A stretch of 64,000 bases of DNA from Salinicola rhizosphaerae (GTDB lineage Bacteria; Pseudomonadota; Gammaproteobacteria; Pseudomonadales; Halomonadaceae). Of the stretch, positions 53,341-62,075 are shown in pieces (the first letter of the stretch is position 1; each line of letters starts with the position of its first letter). The notes beneath the pieces are model-generated. The model did not search any database, had not been told where the DNA came from, and worked only from the letters and a program-made list of their open reading frames with translations. The stretch lies in NCBI RefSeq assembly GCF_014652715.1, contig NZ_BMZI01000003.1, forward strand, positions 240,930-304,929. The letters run 5' to 3'. The translations under genes were made by a program, and so were the position numbers.

Positions 53341-55023
53341 TCAGCTGCCGTAGCCGTAGCGCTCGCGCGCTGCCGATTCGCTCACGTAGCCTTCGTCGAT
53401 ATCGACCTGGATCTTTGCCGGATCGCGTTCGCTGACAGCGCCGTAACCGCCGCCGCCGGCGAGACGCAGGCTCAGCACGTCACCGCGTTTTAGCGTGCAG
53501 GTCTCCTTGGAATGGAGCTCACGCGCTTCGCCGTCGGGATTGAGAATCGAGGACGCCAACGCGCCCGATTCGGCACCGAATAGCCCGTAGGGCGCGCGCG
53601 CATGGCGGTCGCCCAACAGGGTCAGCGAGACTTCGCCGGTGCGGATTTCGAGATCCTTGCGCATGCCGCAGCCGCCGCGATACTTGCCGGCACCGCCGGA
53701 GTCGGGAATCAGCTCGAGCCGCTGGATCTTGATCGGGTTGAACGCTTCGTGGATCTCGACCGGGATGTTGGCGCAGTTGATCACCGGCGCCAGCGCTTCG
53801 ACACCATCGGCGTGGCTGCGCGCGCCGTAGCCGCCGAAGATCAGGTCGTAGTAGATGAAGGATTCACCGGTGCGCTCGTCCACGCCGCCGATGATCGGAT
53901 TGCTCCAGTGCGAGAAGCCCCCCATCGCGCGCTCCTTCAAGAGCGGTGCCAGCGCGCCATTGATCGCTTCGAAGATGCGCACCTGGATTGCCGCGCGACC
54001 GCCGCTCGGCGCCGGGAACACCGGGTTGAAGAACGAGCCCTCGCGCCCGACGACGGAAACCGGCCGAATCGAGCCGGCGTTCTGCGGCATGAACGGGTCG
54101 GTAAACGCGCGCACGGCGAACATCGCATGCGCCCGAGTGAAGTTCATGTAGGCGTTGATTGCCGCCGGCACCTGATCGCTGCTGCGGGAGAAGTCGACCT
54201 TGACCGCTTCGTCCTCGATGATCACATCGACCGCCACTCGGATCGGCTCACCGCCAATCTCGTAGCTATCGAGGGCATCCTCGAACGACCAGGTACCGTT
54301 GGGAATCTCGCGAATCAGGTCGCGAACGGTCTTCTCGGAGCGAGTCAGAATTTCCTCGATTCCGGTCGCCACGTCCTCGACACCGAATTTCTCGAAGATC
54401 GTCCGCACCCGCAGCGCGCCGATGTGGTTGGCGTTGCGCTGGGCGCTCATGTCGCCGCGCAGATGCTCCGGCAGGCGCACGTTGGCGCAGATCATGCGCA
54501 TGATCTGCTCGTCGAACTCGCCGCCGCGAATCACCTTGGTCGGCAGGATACGGATGCCTTCCTGATAGGCCTCGGTGACGCCGAGCACCTTCTGCGAACC
54601 GGGCGCGGCGCCGCCGACGTCGATCTGATGCGCGATATTGACCACGAAGCCGACCAGCTCGTCGCGGAAGAACACCGGCGAGACGAGATAAAAGTCGGGG
54701 AAGTGACCCGAGCCCATCGCCGAATCGTTGAGCAGCACGCCATCGCCCGGCTCGAAGGTCTCCAGCGGGTAGTAGTCGAGCACGCTCTTGACCACGAACG
54801 GCATGGCGCCCATGTGTCCCGGCGTGAAGTTGCCCTGGGCGACGAGCTGACCTTTGGCATCGAATACCGCGGTCGAGAAGTCATCCGCCTCGCGCACGGC
54901 CTGGGAGTGCGCCGTCTTGCGCAGCGTGCTGCCCATCTCGTCGGTGACCGAGACGAAACTGCCCCACAGAAGCGACAGCGCGATCGGATCCAGCGTCCGG
55001 TTATTGGGGTTGTTGGCGCTCAT
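53341..55023 (-). CDS. Hydantoinase B / oxoprolinase-family subunit (HyuB)
   Basis: A 560-residue subunit of an ATP-dependent cyclic-amide hydrolase. The family opening is LDPIALSLLWGSFVSVTDEMGSTL, followed by GHMGAMPFVVKSVLDYYP, LLNDSAMGSGHFPDFYLVSPVF, and the metal-site region NIAHQIDVGGAAPGS. The C-terminal part has PDSGGAGKYRGGCGMRKDLE and SLRLAGGGGYG. These are seen in N-methylhydantoinase B, 5-oxoprolinase, acetophenone carboxylase and caprolactamase beta subunits. The start ATG 55023 overlaps the hyuA stop (ATGA), so the two subunits are co-translated. Which ring is opened is not shown. Confidence 0.88.
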   Translation of the reverse strand: MSANNPNNRTLDPIALSLLWGSFVSVTDEMGSTLRKTAHSQAVREADDFSTAVFDAKGQLVAQGNFTPGHMGAMPFVVKSVLDYYPLETFEPGDGVLLNDSAMGSGHFPDFYLVSPVFFRDELVGFVVNIAHQIDVGGAAPGSQKVLGVTEAYQEGIRILPTKVIRGGEFDEQIMRMICANVRLPEHLRGDMSAQRNANHIGALRVRTIFEKFGVEDVATGIEEILTRSEKTVRDLIREIPNGTWSFEDALDSYEIGGEPIRVAVDVIIEDEAVKVDFSRSSDQVPAAINAYMNFTRAHAMFAVRAFTDPFMPQNAGSIRPVSVVGREGSFFNPVFPAPSGGRAAIQVRIFEAINGALAPLLKERAMGGFSHWSNPIIGGVDERTGESFIYYDLIFGGYGARSHADGVEALAPVINCANIPVEIHEAFNPIKIQRLELIPDSGGAGKYRGGCGMRKDLEIRTGEVSLTLLGDRHARAPYGLFGAESGALASSILNPDGEARELHSKETCTLKRGDVLSLRLAGGGGYGAVSERDPAKIQVDIDEGYVSESAARERYGYGS

Positions 55024-57086
55024 GCCTGGGTCTCCACTGCGATATCGATGACCAGATTGCCGTTGGCGCTGACGTGAACGCGGTTACCCGGCGGGATGAC
55101 CACGGTCGACTCGGACTCCTCGACGATGGCCGGACCGTCGATACGTACCTCCGGGGTGAGCGAGCGACGACGATAGACCGGGGTATCGACGTAGCCATCG
55201 CACTCCGGGAACCACGCCCGGCGATGCTTCACCGCCTGGACTTCGTCGGCCTCCGGCGTCGGCGCCCGACGCGTGGTCGGTGCTCGGGTGACCGTAAGGT
55301 GCCAGTCGGTAATCTCGATCGGCGCTTCGGCCTCGTCGTAGCCGTAGCTCTGACGATACTGGCGTGCGAAGTTGTCACGGGTGAGCGCTCGATCGAGCGT
55401 GTCGCCGGCGAACGCCAGTTCGGCCCGCAGCTCGAAGCCCTGGCCGCGATAGCGCAGGTTGGCCGAGAACCGATATTCGAGGCCGTCCGTTTCCAGCTTG
55501 GCGACATCATCGGCCGCCCGCGCCTTGAGCTCGGCCACCACCGCGGCGACATCCGCGTCGCTGGCCTGATCGAGAATCATCAGCTTGCTGGTGGAGTAAT
55601 CGAGACGCGGCTCGGCCACCAGCAGCCCCAGCGCGGAGCCGACACCGGCACCGACCGGGATGATCACACGAGAGATCCCGACCGCCATCGCCAGGCGTAC
55701 GGCGTGCAGCGGGCCCGCGCCACCGAAGGCGACCATTGCGTACTGACGGGGGTCGCGGCCACGCTCGACGGAAACGATGCGCGTGGCGCGCTCCATGTTG
55801 GCATTGGCCATGGTGTGGATACCCCAGGCCGCCTGTTCGACGCTCAACCCCAGTGGTTCGGCGACGTGACGACGAATACCGTCTGCCGCCTCGCTGCTCT
55901 CGAGCGACATCGCCCCGCCGTTGAAGTAGCCCGGATCGAGATAGCCCAGCACGAGATTGGCGTCGGTCACGGTCGGCCGCTCGCCACCGTTGCCATAGCA
56001 GATCGGCCCGGGATTGGAGCCGGCGCTCTCGGGGCCGATCTTCAGAAGCCCCATATCGAGATTGGCGATACTGCCACCGCCGGCACCGATCTCGAGCAGT
56101 TCGATCGCCGAGATGTTGAGCGGCAGACCGCTGCCCGGCTTGTAGCGCAGCTGATCGACCTCGAAGGAGGAGAGAATCGCTGGCTCGCCGCCGTCGATGG
56201 CACCGAGCTTGGCCGTCGTCCCGCCCATGTCGAAGGAGAGCACGTGGTCGCAGGACTCCTGACGCCCGATCTCGGCACACATCAATACGCCCGCTGCCGG
56301 TCCCGACTCGACGATATTGATCGGCTTCTCGGTCGCGATCGCCGGTGTGATGAGACCACCGTTGGATTGGATGACGGAGAGCGGTGCGTCGACGCCGATG
56401 GCCGAGAGCTCGCGGCGCAGCGTGTCGACGTAGTGCTTCACCATCGGCTTGACGTAGGCATCCGCAACCGTGGTGCTGGTGCGCTCGTACTCGCGAATCC
56501 GCGGCGAAATGATCGACGAACGAGTCACCGCCAGCGCCAGGCCACGTTCGGCGATCCGCTCGGCAATTTGCGTCTCGTGAATCGGATTGACATAAGCGTG
56601 CAGCAGGCAGATCGCCACCGCCTCGTAACCACGCTCTACCAGCGTGTCCAGCACGTCATCGAGGGCATCGACGACCAACGGCGTCTCGATGCTGCCGTCG
56701 AACAGCACTCGCTCGTCGATCTCGAAAATATCGCGACGGGCGATCAGCGGTTCCGGCTTGTCGAGATGCAGATCGAAGGTCTCGTAGCGTTTCTGGCGCC
56801 CGATCAGCAGGATGTCGCGGAAGCCCCGCGTGGTGAGCAGCGCGGTGCGCGCGCCCTTGCGTTCGATGATGGCGTTGGTGGCAATCGTGGTTGCGTGCAG
56901 CACCGCCTCGATCTGCCCGGGAGCCACATCGTGCTGCTCCGTCAGTTGCCTGACACCCTTGAGCACGGCCTCGGCCGGCGCATGATGGGTAGATAGAATC
57001 TTGGCAAAGTGACGCTCGCCGGACTCGACGTGCTCGAGCACGAAGTCCGTGAACGTACCGCCGATATCGAAGGTAATCCGGTACAT
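55020..57086 (-). CDS. Hydantoinase A / oxoprolinase-family ATP-binding subunit (HyuA)
   Basis: A 688-residue ATP-binding subunit. The ASKHA-type phosphate loop is FDIGGTFTDFVLE at residues 6-18. The second ATP-binding part is FDMGGTTAKLG, and further family signatures are GGGSIANLD and VAFGGAGPLHAVRLA. Enzymes of this family phosphorylate the amide oxygen of a cyclic substrate to allow hydrolysis or carboxylation. ATG 57086 is preferred, as homologues begin M-RI-FDIGGTFTD; a longer frame upstream overlaps the aldehyde dehydrogenase gene. It lies 77 bases after that gene and overlaps hyuB by four bases. The chain is about as long as caprolactamase alpha and N-methylhydantoinase A. Confidence 0.9.
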   Translation of the reverse strand: MYRITFDIGGTFTDFVLEHVESGERHFAKILSTHHAPAEAVLKGVRQLTEQHDVAPGQIEAVLHATTIATNAIIERKGARTALLTTRGFRDILLIGRQKRYETFDLHLDKPEPLIARRDIFEIDERVLFDGSIETPLVVDALDDVLDTLVERGYEAVAICLLHAYVNPIHETQIAERIAERGLALAVTRSSIISPRIREYERTSTTVADAYVKPMVKHYVDTLRRELSAIGVDAPLSVIQSNGGLITPAIATEKPINIVESGPAAGVLMCAEIGRQESCDHVLSFDMGGTTAKLGAIDGGEPAILSSFEVDQLRYKPGSGLPLNISAIELLEIGAGGGSIANLDMGLLKIGPESAGSNPGPICYGNGGERPTVTDANLVLGYLDPGYFNGGAMSLESSEAADGIRRHVAEPLGLSVEQAAWGIHTMANANMERATRIVSVERGRDPRQYAMVAFGGAGPLHAVRLAMAVGISRVIIPVGAGVGSALGLLVAEPRLDYSTSKLMILDQASDADVAAVVAELKARAADDVAKLETDGLEYRFSANLRYRGQGFELRAELAFAGDTLDRALTRDNFARQYRQSYGYDEAEAPIEITDWHLTVTRAPTTRRAPTPEADEVQAVKHRRAWFPECDGYVDTPVYRRRSLTPEVRIDGPAIVEESESTVVIPPGNRVHVSANGNLVIDIAVETQA

Positions 57087-57163
57087 GTCGCTGGTATCCG
57101 CTTGTTCTTGTAAAGGCCCCTGCCTCGGCCACTGGGCCGGGGCTGCCGTTCGGTCGCCGCCGC

Positions 57164-58678
57164 TCAGCGCCGGACGAAGGGGTTGGCAACCTGCAGATCG
57201 CTGGAGATCCAGACACACTTGGTGTCGAGATACTCGCGAATCGCATCCACGCCGGATTCACGTCCGATGCCGGACTGCTTGAACCCGCCGAACGGCGAGG
57301 TATAACTGGTCGCCCGGTAGTTGTTGACCCAGACCGTGCCGGCCTTGACCCGCTCGACCATGCTCATGGTGCGATGGAGATCGCGCGTCCAGATGCCGGC
57401 GGCGAGACCGAACGACGTATCGTTGGCTAGCTCGACCGCGTGATCCTCGTCGGTAAAGGGCATGACCACCAGCACGGGCCCGAATACCTCTTCCTGGGCG
57501 ATGCGCATCTTCGGCGTCACGCCGGTGAAGATGGTCGGCTCGACGAACTGCCCCGCGCCAAGCTCGGGGCGCGAATTGCCGCCCAGCGCGCAGTGAGCTC
57601 CCTCGCCCTTGGCGATCTCGATGTACTCCATGATCTTGCGGAACTGCCCCGGCGTGGCGATCGGCCCGATGCGCGTCTCGCTATCCAGCGGGTCGCCGAG
57701 CCGCGCGTCCGCGACGAAGGCGACGAGGCGCTCGACGAACTCATCGTGAATGCTTTCGTGTACCAGCAGGCGCGACCCGGCAAGACACGTCTGGCCCGAG
57801 GCGGCGAAGATACCCGACACCACGCCCTTGACCGCCTGTTCGATATCGGCATCGTCAAAGACGATCTGCGGCGACTTGCCGCCGAGTTCCAGCGTGACGG
57901 TCTTCAGATGACGGGCCGCCAGCTCGTAGATGCGTCGGCCGGCCTGATCGCCACCGGTAAAGCCGATATGGGCCACCTTGGGGTGGGTGACCAGCGGCTC
58001 GCCGACTTCATTGCCAAAGCCGGTGATCACGTTGACCACTCCCGGCGGAAAGCCGGCTTCCTCGAACAGCTTGGCAAACTCGACCATCGAGGCCGAGGTG
58101 AATTCGGAGGGCTTGACCACCACCGTGCAACCCGCGGCCAGTGCCGGCGCCAGCTTCCAGGTCGTCAGCGACAGCGGCGAATTCCAGGGCGTGATGATGG
58201 CCACGACGCCCTTGGCCTCGTAACGGGTGTAGGCAAAGACGCCTTTCTTGTCGGTAGGAATGACGCTGCTTTCGATCTTGTCCGCCAGCCCGCCGTAGTA
58301 GCGGTAGTATTCGGCGGTGTAGCGCACCTGACCGGTGACCTCGGTCGCGAGCTTGCCGTTGTCGCGCATTTCGATCTCGGCGAGCTGCGGCGCGCGCTCG
58401 ACGATCAGATCCGCCAGGCGCATCAGGCAACGGCCGCGCTCACTGGCACTCATCTGTGACCAGGGTCCACTCAGGGCTCTGTCGGCGGCATCGACGGCCG
58501 TCTCGACATCCGCAGCGCTCGCTCTGGCGATCTCGGCCCAGGCTTCACCGTCGAACGGGCCGTGAGTCGCATACCACTGGTCTTCCACCGCTGCGCATTC
58601 GCGACCGTCGATAAAGACACCGTAGCGCGGCAGCGCATCGCCGGAAGCCGCTACGCGGCTGTCGGTAGCATCCGTCAT
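57164..58678 (-). CDS. NAD(P)-dependent aldehyde dehydrogenase
   Basis: A 504-residue aldehyde dehydrogenase, first gene of the catabolic operon. Catalytic Cys298 (ASGQTCLAGSRLL) and general base Glu264 (VTLELGGKSPQ) are present, with ITPWNSPLSLTTWKLAPALAAG, KPSEFTS, FTGGDQAGRRI and EEVFGPVLVVMPF. ATG 58678 follows AAGGATAAC; an ATG further upstream (58711) has no ribosome site. The family includes succinate, glutarate and adipate semialdehyde dehydrogenases, and this is the reaction expected after the aminotransferase in the same operon. It is the gene nearest the candidate promoter at 58739-58766. Confidence 0.92.
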   Translation of the reverse strand: MTDATDSRVAASGDALPRYGVFIDGRECAAVEDQWYATHGPFDGEAWAEIARASAADVETAVDAADRALSGPWSQMSASERGRCLMRLADLIVERAPQLAEIEMRDNGKLATEVTGQVRYTAEYYRYYGGLADKIESSVIPTDKKGVFAYTRYEAKGVVAIITPWNSPLSLTTWKLAPALAAGCTVVVKPSEFTSASMVEFAKLFEEAGFPPGVVNVITGFGNEVGEPLVTHPKVAHIGFTGGDQAGRRIYELAARHLKTVTLELGGKSPQIVFDDADIEQAVKGVVSGIFAASGQTCLAGSRLLVHESIHDEFVERLVAFVADARLGDPLDSETRIGPIATPGQFRKIMEYIEIAKGEGAHCALGGNSRPELGAGQFVEPTIFTGVTPKMRIAQEEVFGPVLVVMPFTDEDHAVELANDTSFGLAAGIWTRDLHRTMSMVERVKAGTVWVNNYRATSYTSPFGGFKQSGIGRESGVDAIREYLDTKCVWISSDLQVANPFVRR

Positions 58679-58738
58679 GTTGTTATCCTTGGCTGATGAC
58701 GTTTGATCCATTATTTGGATCTTTGTTCTAAAAATGAC

Positions 58739-58766
58739 ATTAAAGCTATATGAATATCGCCGTCAA
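58739..58766 (-). promoter_or_regulatory. Candidate sigma-70 promoter of the catabolic operon
   Basis: On the minus strand TTGACG (58761-58766) and TTTAAT (58739-58744) are separated by 16 bases and lie 61 bases before the aldehyde dehydrogenase start. Both boxes match consensus at five of six positions and lie in an AT-rich patch. Confidence 0.6.
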
Positions 58767-58822
58767 CACTCATTGCCAAGCAAACGCCTCGAAGGTAACG
58801 TGTAACAACGATTTCCATTCCT

Positions 58823-58838
58823 TGAAACATGCGTTCCA
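58823..58838. promoter_or_regulatory. Candidate IclR-family operator
   Basis: TGAAACATGCGTTCCA is a quasi-palindrome TGRAAC-N4-GTTYCA. It resembles operators of IclR-family regulators such as KdgR. It lies between the divergent oxidoreductase and aldehyde dehydrogenase genes, 57 bases upstream of the -35 box of the catabolic promoter and about 90 bases before the oxidoreductase start. An IclR gene lies downstream at 61305. Confidence 0.5.
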
Positions 58839-58928
58839 CAAAAACGTGAGCTGCCGCACCGCCTGACGAGCGGTCAGACCATCACGTTCGAGGCGCGACA
58901 ATTCATCTGCCAACCGCAAGGAGCCGGG

Positions 58929-61238
58929 ATGTCACCCCACTACATGGCCTACCACTGGGGCCTTTACGAGGTCGAGAATGGGATGACGGATCGGGCCAGG
59001 CTGACGCCCTACCGCCATGACCCCGATCCATCGCCGATCGGGCCGGCAGCACTGGACGAGAGCGTCGACCGGGCGCGCGTGCGCCGACCGGCGGTGCGCA
59101 AGAGCTGGCTCGCCGCCCAGCGCGGGGCGCAGAGCGAGGCACTGCCGCGCGGCAAGGACCGCTTCGTCGAGGTGAGTTGGGAAGAGGCGATCGATCTCGT
59201 GGCTCGAGAGCTGACTCGCGTCACGGAGAAGTACGGCAGTGAGTCCGTCTTCGGCGGCTCCTACGGCTGGTCGAGCGCCGGGCGCTTTCACCATGCCCAA
59301 AGCCAGGTCCATCGATTCCTCAACCTCACAGGTGGCTATGTCAGCCACGTCGGCTCCTACAGCATGGGAGCCGCGCGCGCGCTGATGCAGTATCTGGTCG
59401 CACCGATGGATCAGCTGATGGCCGAGCACACGGACTGGCAGACGCTCGCCGAGCACACCGAACTGTTCGTCACTTTCGGCGGTGTCCCGGCCAAGAACGC
59501 CCAGATCAGCGCTGGAGGCACGGTCAATCACCGTATTCCCGGCGGCCTGCGCGCCATGCAGGAAGCCGGCTGCCGTTTCGTCAACGTAAGTCCGGTGCGT
59601 GACGACCTGGAGACCGGAGGCGCATTCGAGTGGTGGGCCATTCGACCCAATACCGATACCGCCCTGATCCTCGGTATCGCCCACACGCTGCTGGTCGAGG
59701 GGCGTTTCGATGCCGACTTCGTCGAGAGCCACTGCGTCGGTTTCCGACAGTTCCAGCGCTATCTACAGGGTGAACTGGACGGGGAAGTGAAGAGCGCGGC
59801 CTGGAGCGAGTCGATCACCGGTATCCGCGAGGCCGATGTCGTTGCACTGGCCCGCGACATGGCCAGCCACCGCACCATGATCAACATGGCATGGTCACTG
59901 CAGCGCGCCCATCACGGCGAGCAGCCTTACTGGGCGCTGGTCGCGCTGGCGGCAATGCTGGGGCAGATCGGTCTACCGGGCGGCGGATTCGGCGTCTGCT
60001 ACGGCGCCGAAAATCTGATGGGAAGCCCGCATCGTCAGGTGAGAGGGCCGCGCTTCTCGCAAGGCATCAACCGCGTCAGCGCCTTCATTCCGGTGGCGCG
60101 CATCACGGATATGCTGCTGGAACCCGGCGCCACCTTCACCTACCAGGGGGGCGAGCACCGCTACCCCGACATTCGGCTGATCTACTGGGCCGGCGGCAAT
60201 CCGTTCCACCATCACCAGGATCTCAACCGGCTGGTGCGCGCGTGGCAAAAGCCGGAGACCATCATCGTCAATGAGCCATTCTGGACCCCGCTGGCGAAGA
60301 TGGCAGACATCGTGCTGCCGGCCACGCTGCCTTCGGAACGCAACGATATCTTCTTCGCCAAACGCGAACCGGCCGTCGCCTACATGAAGCAGGCGCGCGC
60401 CGTGGTCGGCGAGGCGCGCAATGACTATGACATCTTCGCCGCGATAGCCGAACGCATGGAGATTGCGGAGGCGTTCAGCGAGGGCCGCGACGCCGATGGC
60501 TGGGTACGACATCTCTACGAGGAGTGGCAGGTTGCCATGACCGAGGATGGCCTCGATGTCCCCGACTTCGAGAGTTTCATCGAACAAGGCCTTGTCGAGA
60601 TTCCCGACGACGGCAAGCCGGTGATCATGCTCGAGGCGTTCCGTCAGGATCCTCTGACCTACCCATTGGCGACGCCATCCGGGCGTATCGAAATATCCTC
60701 GGAAACCATTGCCGGTTACGGCCTCGAGGATTGCCCCGGCTATCCGTGCTGGATGCCGCCGGCCGAGTGGCTCGGCGCGCCCGAAGCGGAACGCTGGCCG
60801 CTGCACATGATCTCGGATCAGCCCGCGCGGCGACTGCACAGTCAGTTCGACAACAGCCCGCATAGCCTGGCCGGCAAGATTCAGGGACGGGAGCCGGTCT
60901 GTATGCACCCGGACGATGCCCGAGCTCGAGGTTTGAGTGACGGCGATGTGGTCAAGCTGCATAACGCACGCGGTAGCTGCCTTGCGGGGCTCGTCGTGAC
61001 CGATGGCATTCGACCTGGCGTGGTCAAGCTCTCGACCGGCGCCTGGTTCGACCCGACCAGCGACGACACGGCACTGGAAAGACACGGTAACCCCAACGTG
61101 TTGACGCTGGACATCCCGACGTCGAGCTTTGCTCAGGGGTGTAGCGCCCAGACCTGCCTGGTGGAAATATCGGCGTGGTCCGAGCCACTACCCGATATCC
61201 GCGCTCACGACCCGCCCGATGGCATTTCGAATCGCTAG
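58929..61238 (+). CDS. Molybdopterin S/N-oxide reductase (BisC/DMSO reductase family)
   Basis: A 769-residue molybdoenzyme related to biotin sulfoxide, methionine sulfoxide, DMSO and TMAO reductases. The Mo-ligand loop is FGGSYGWSSAGRFHHA, with Ser116 aligned to the Mo-coordinating serine of DMSO reductase. Other markers are GGVPAKNAQISAGG and GGGFGVCYGAENLMG, and the C-terminal cofactor domain has HLISDQPARRLHSQFD-like MISDQPARRLHSQFDN. No twin-arginine signal and no iron-sulfur Cys motif are present at the N terminus, so it is probably cytosolic like BisC. The ATG at 58929 follows AAGGAG. It is transcribed away from the catabolic operon and followed by the IclR regulator. Confidence 0.88.
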   Translation: MSPHYMAYHWGLYEVENGMTDRARLTPYRHDPDPSPIGPAALDESVDRARVRRPAVRKSWLAAQRGAQSEALPRGKDRFVEVSWEEAIDLVARELTRVTEKYGSESVFGGSYGWSSAGRFHHAQSQVHRFLNLTGGYVSHVGSYSMGAARALMQYLVAPMDQLMAEHTDWQTLAEHTELFVTFGGVPAKNAQISAGGTVNHRIPGGLRAMQEAGCRFVNVSPVRDDLETGGAFEWWAIRPNTDTALILGIAHTLLVEGRFDADFVESHCVGFRQFQRYLQGELDGEVKSAAWSESITGIREADVVALARDMASHRTMINMAWSLQRAHHGEQPYWALVALAAMLGQIGLPGGGFGVCYGAENLMGSPHRQVRGPRFSQGINRVSAFIPVARITDMLLEPGATFTYQGGEHRYPDIRLIYWAGGNPFHHHQDLNRLVRAWQKPETIIVNEPFWTPLAKMADIVLPATLPSERNDIFFAKREPAVAYMKQARAVVGEARNDYDIFAAIAERMEIAEAFSEGRDADGWVRHLYEEWQVAMTEDGLDVPDFESFIEQGLVEIPDDGKPVIMLEAFRQDPLTYPLATPSGRIEISSETIAGYGLEDCPGYPCWMPPAEWLGAPEAERWPLHMISDQPARRLHSQFDNSPHSLAGKIQGREPVCMHPDDARARGLSDGDVVKLHNARGSCLAGLVVTDGIRPGVVKLSTGAWFDPTSDDTALERHGNPNVLTLDIPTSSFAQGCSAQTCLVEISAWSEPLPDIRAHDPPDGISNR

Positions 61239-61304
61239 TCAATCCCACGTTTTGGCGTCGTTCGAACTCGACGCGGCGCCGACTCAACGCAGACACCCGA
61301 CATC

Positions 61305-62060
61305 ATGGACAAGGTATTTCTCAAGGGACTCACGCTGCTGGAAACCATGGCGCTGAAAGAAGAGCCCGCCGGCGTGACCGAGCTCGCAGAGGAGCTCAAC
61401 CTCAACAAGAGCAACGTGCATCGGTTGCTGCAAGCGCTAATGCATCACGACTTCGTGTACCAGGAATCCGCTTCCGGCCGCTATGCCTGCACCTTCAAGC
61501 TGTGGCAGCTCGGCTCGCGGATCTGGAGCAGAACCGACATCAAGCCGATCGCCAGACCCTACCTGATGAAGTTGCATAACGAGACATTGGAGACGGTGCA
61601 CCTTTCGGTACGTCAGGGCACCGATGTCGTCTATATCGACAAGCTCGATTGCGCCTACGCGGTTGGCACCTTCACCACGCTTGGCGGACGCGCCCCGATG
61701 CACTGTGTCGCGACCGGCAAGGCGATCCTGATGGCACTCGACGAGAGTGAACTGGAAACGTTGCCGCTACCGTTCACCCGTCATACCGACAAGTCGCTGA
61801 CCACGCTCGCCATGCTCCGGGCGGACCTGGTCAAAGCGCGCAAGCAAGGCGTTGCGTCCAACCGCGGCGAATGGAACGAGGGGGTCGGCGGTATTGCGGC
61901 GCCAATCTTCGATGCGTCGAACACGGTCTGCGCCGCCATTGGCCTCTCCGGTCCGCTAAGCCGACTGACCCCGGCACAGCTGCGCAAGCACACGCCCCTC
62001 GTCATCCAGGCGGCGAGGGATATCTCTCGTGATCTCGGCGCATCGACAGCCGGAGCCTGA
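61305..62060 (+). CDS. IclR-family transcriptional regulator
   Basis: A 251-residue regulator. The winged helix is TELAEELNLNKSNVHRLLQALMHHDFVYQ, and the C-terminal ligand domain contains LHNETLETVHLSVRQGTDVVYIDKLD, HCVATGKAILMALDE and GGIAAPIFDASNTVCAAIGLSGP. IclR proteins usually bind small organic acids and control catabolic genes. It lies 66 bases after the molybdoenzyme, and that gene pair diverges from the catabolic operon; it is the only regulator within the accessory region. It is therefore the best candidate to control both directions, through the TGRAAC-type site at 58823-58838. Confidence 0.9.
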   Translation: MDKVFLKGLTLLETMALKEEPAGVTELAEELNLNKSNVHRLLQALMHHDFVYQESASGRYACTFKLWQLGSRIWSRTDIKPIARPYLMKLHNETLETVHLSVRQGTDVVYIDKLDCAYAVGTFTTLGGRAPMHCVATGKAILMALDESELETLPLPFTRHTDKSLTTLAMLRADLVKARKQGVASNRGEWNEGVGGIAAPIFDASNTVCAAIGLSGPLSRLTPAQLRKHTPLVIQAARDISRDLGASTAGA

Positions 62061-62075
62061 CATCGCGGGATCGCC

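Noticed and set aside
55074..56996. A 640-codon open frame on the plus strand opposite hyuA
   Set aside because: It lies wholly antisense to a gene with clear ATP-binding motifs. Its translation is rich in Arg, Asp, Gly and His without a recognisable domain, as expected from GC-rich codon mirroring.
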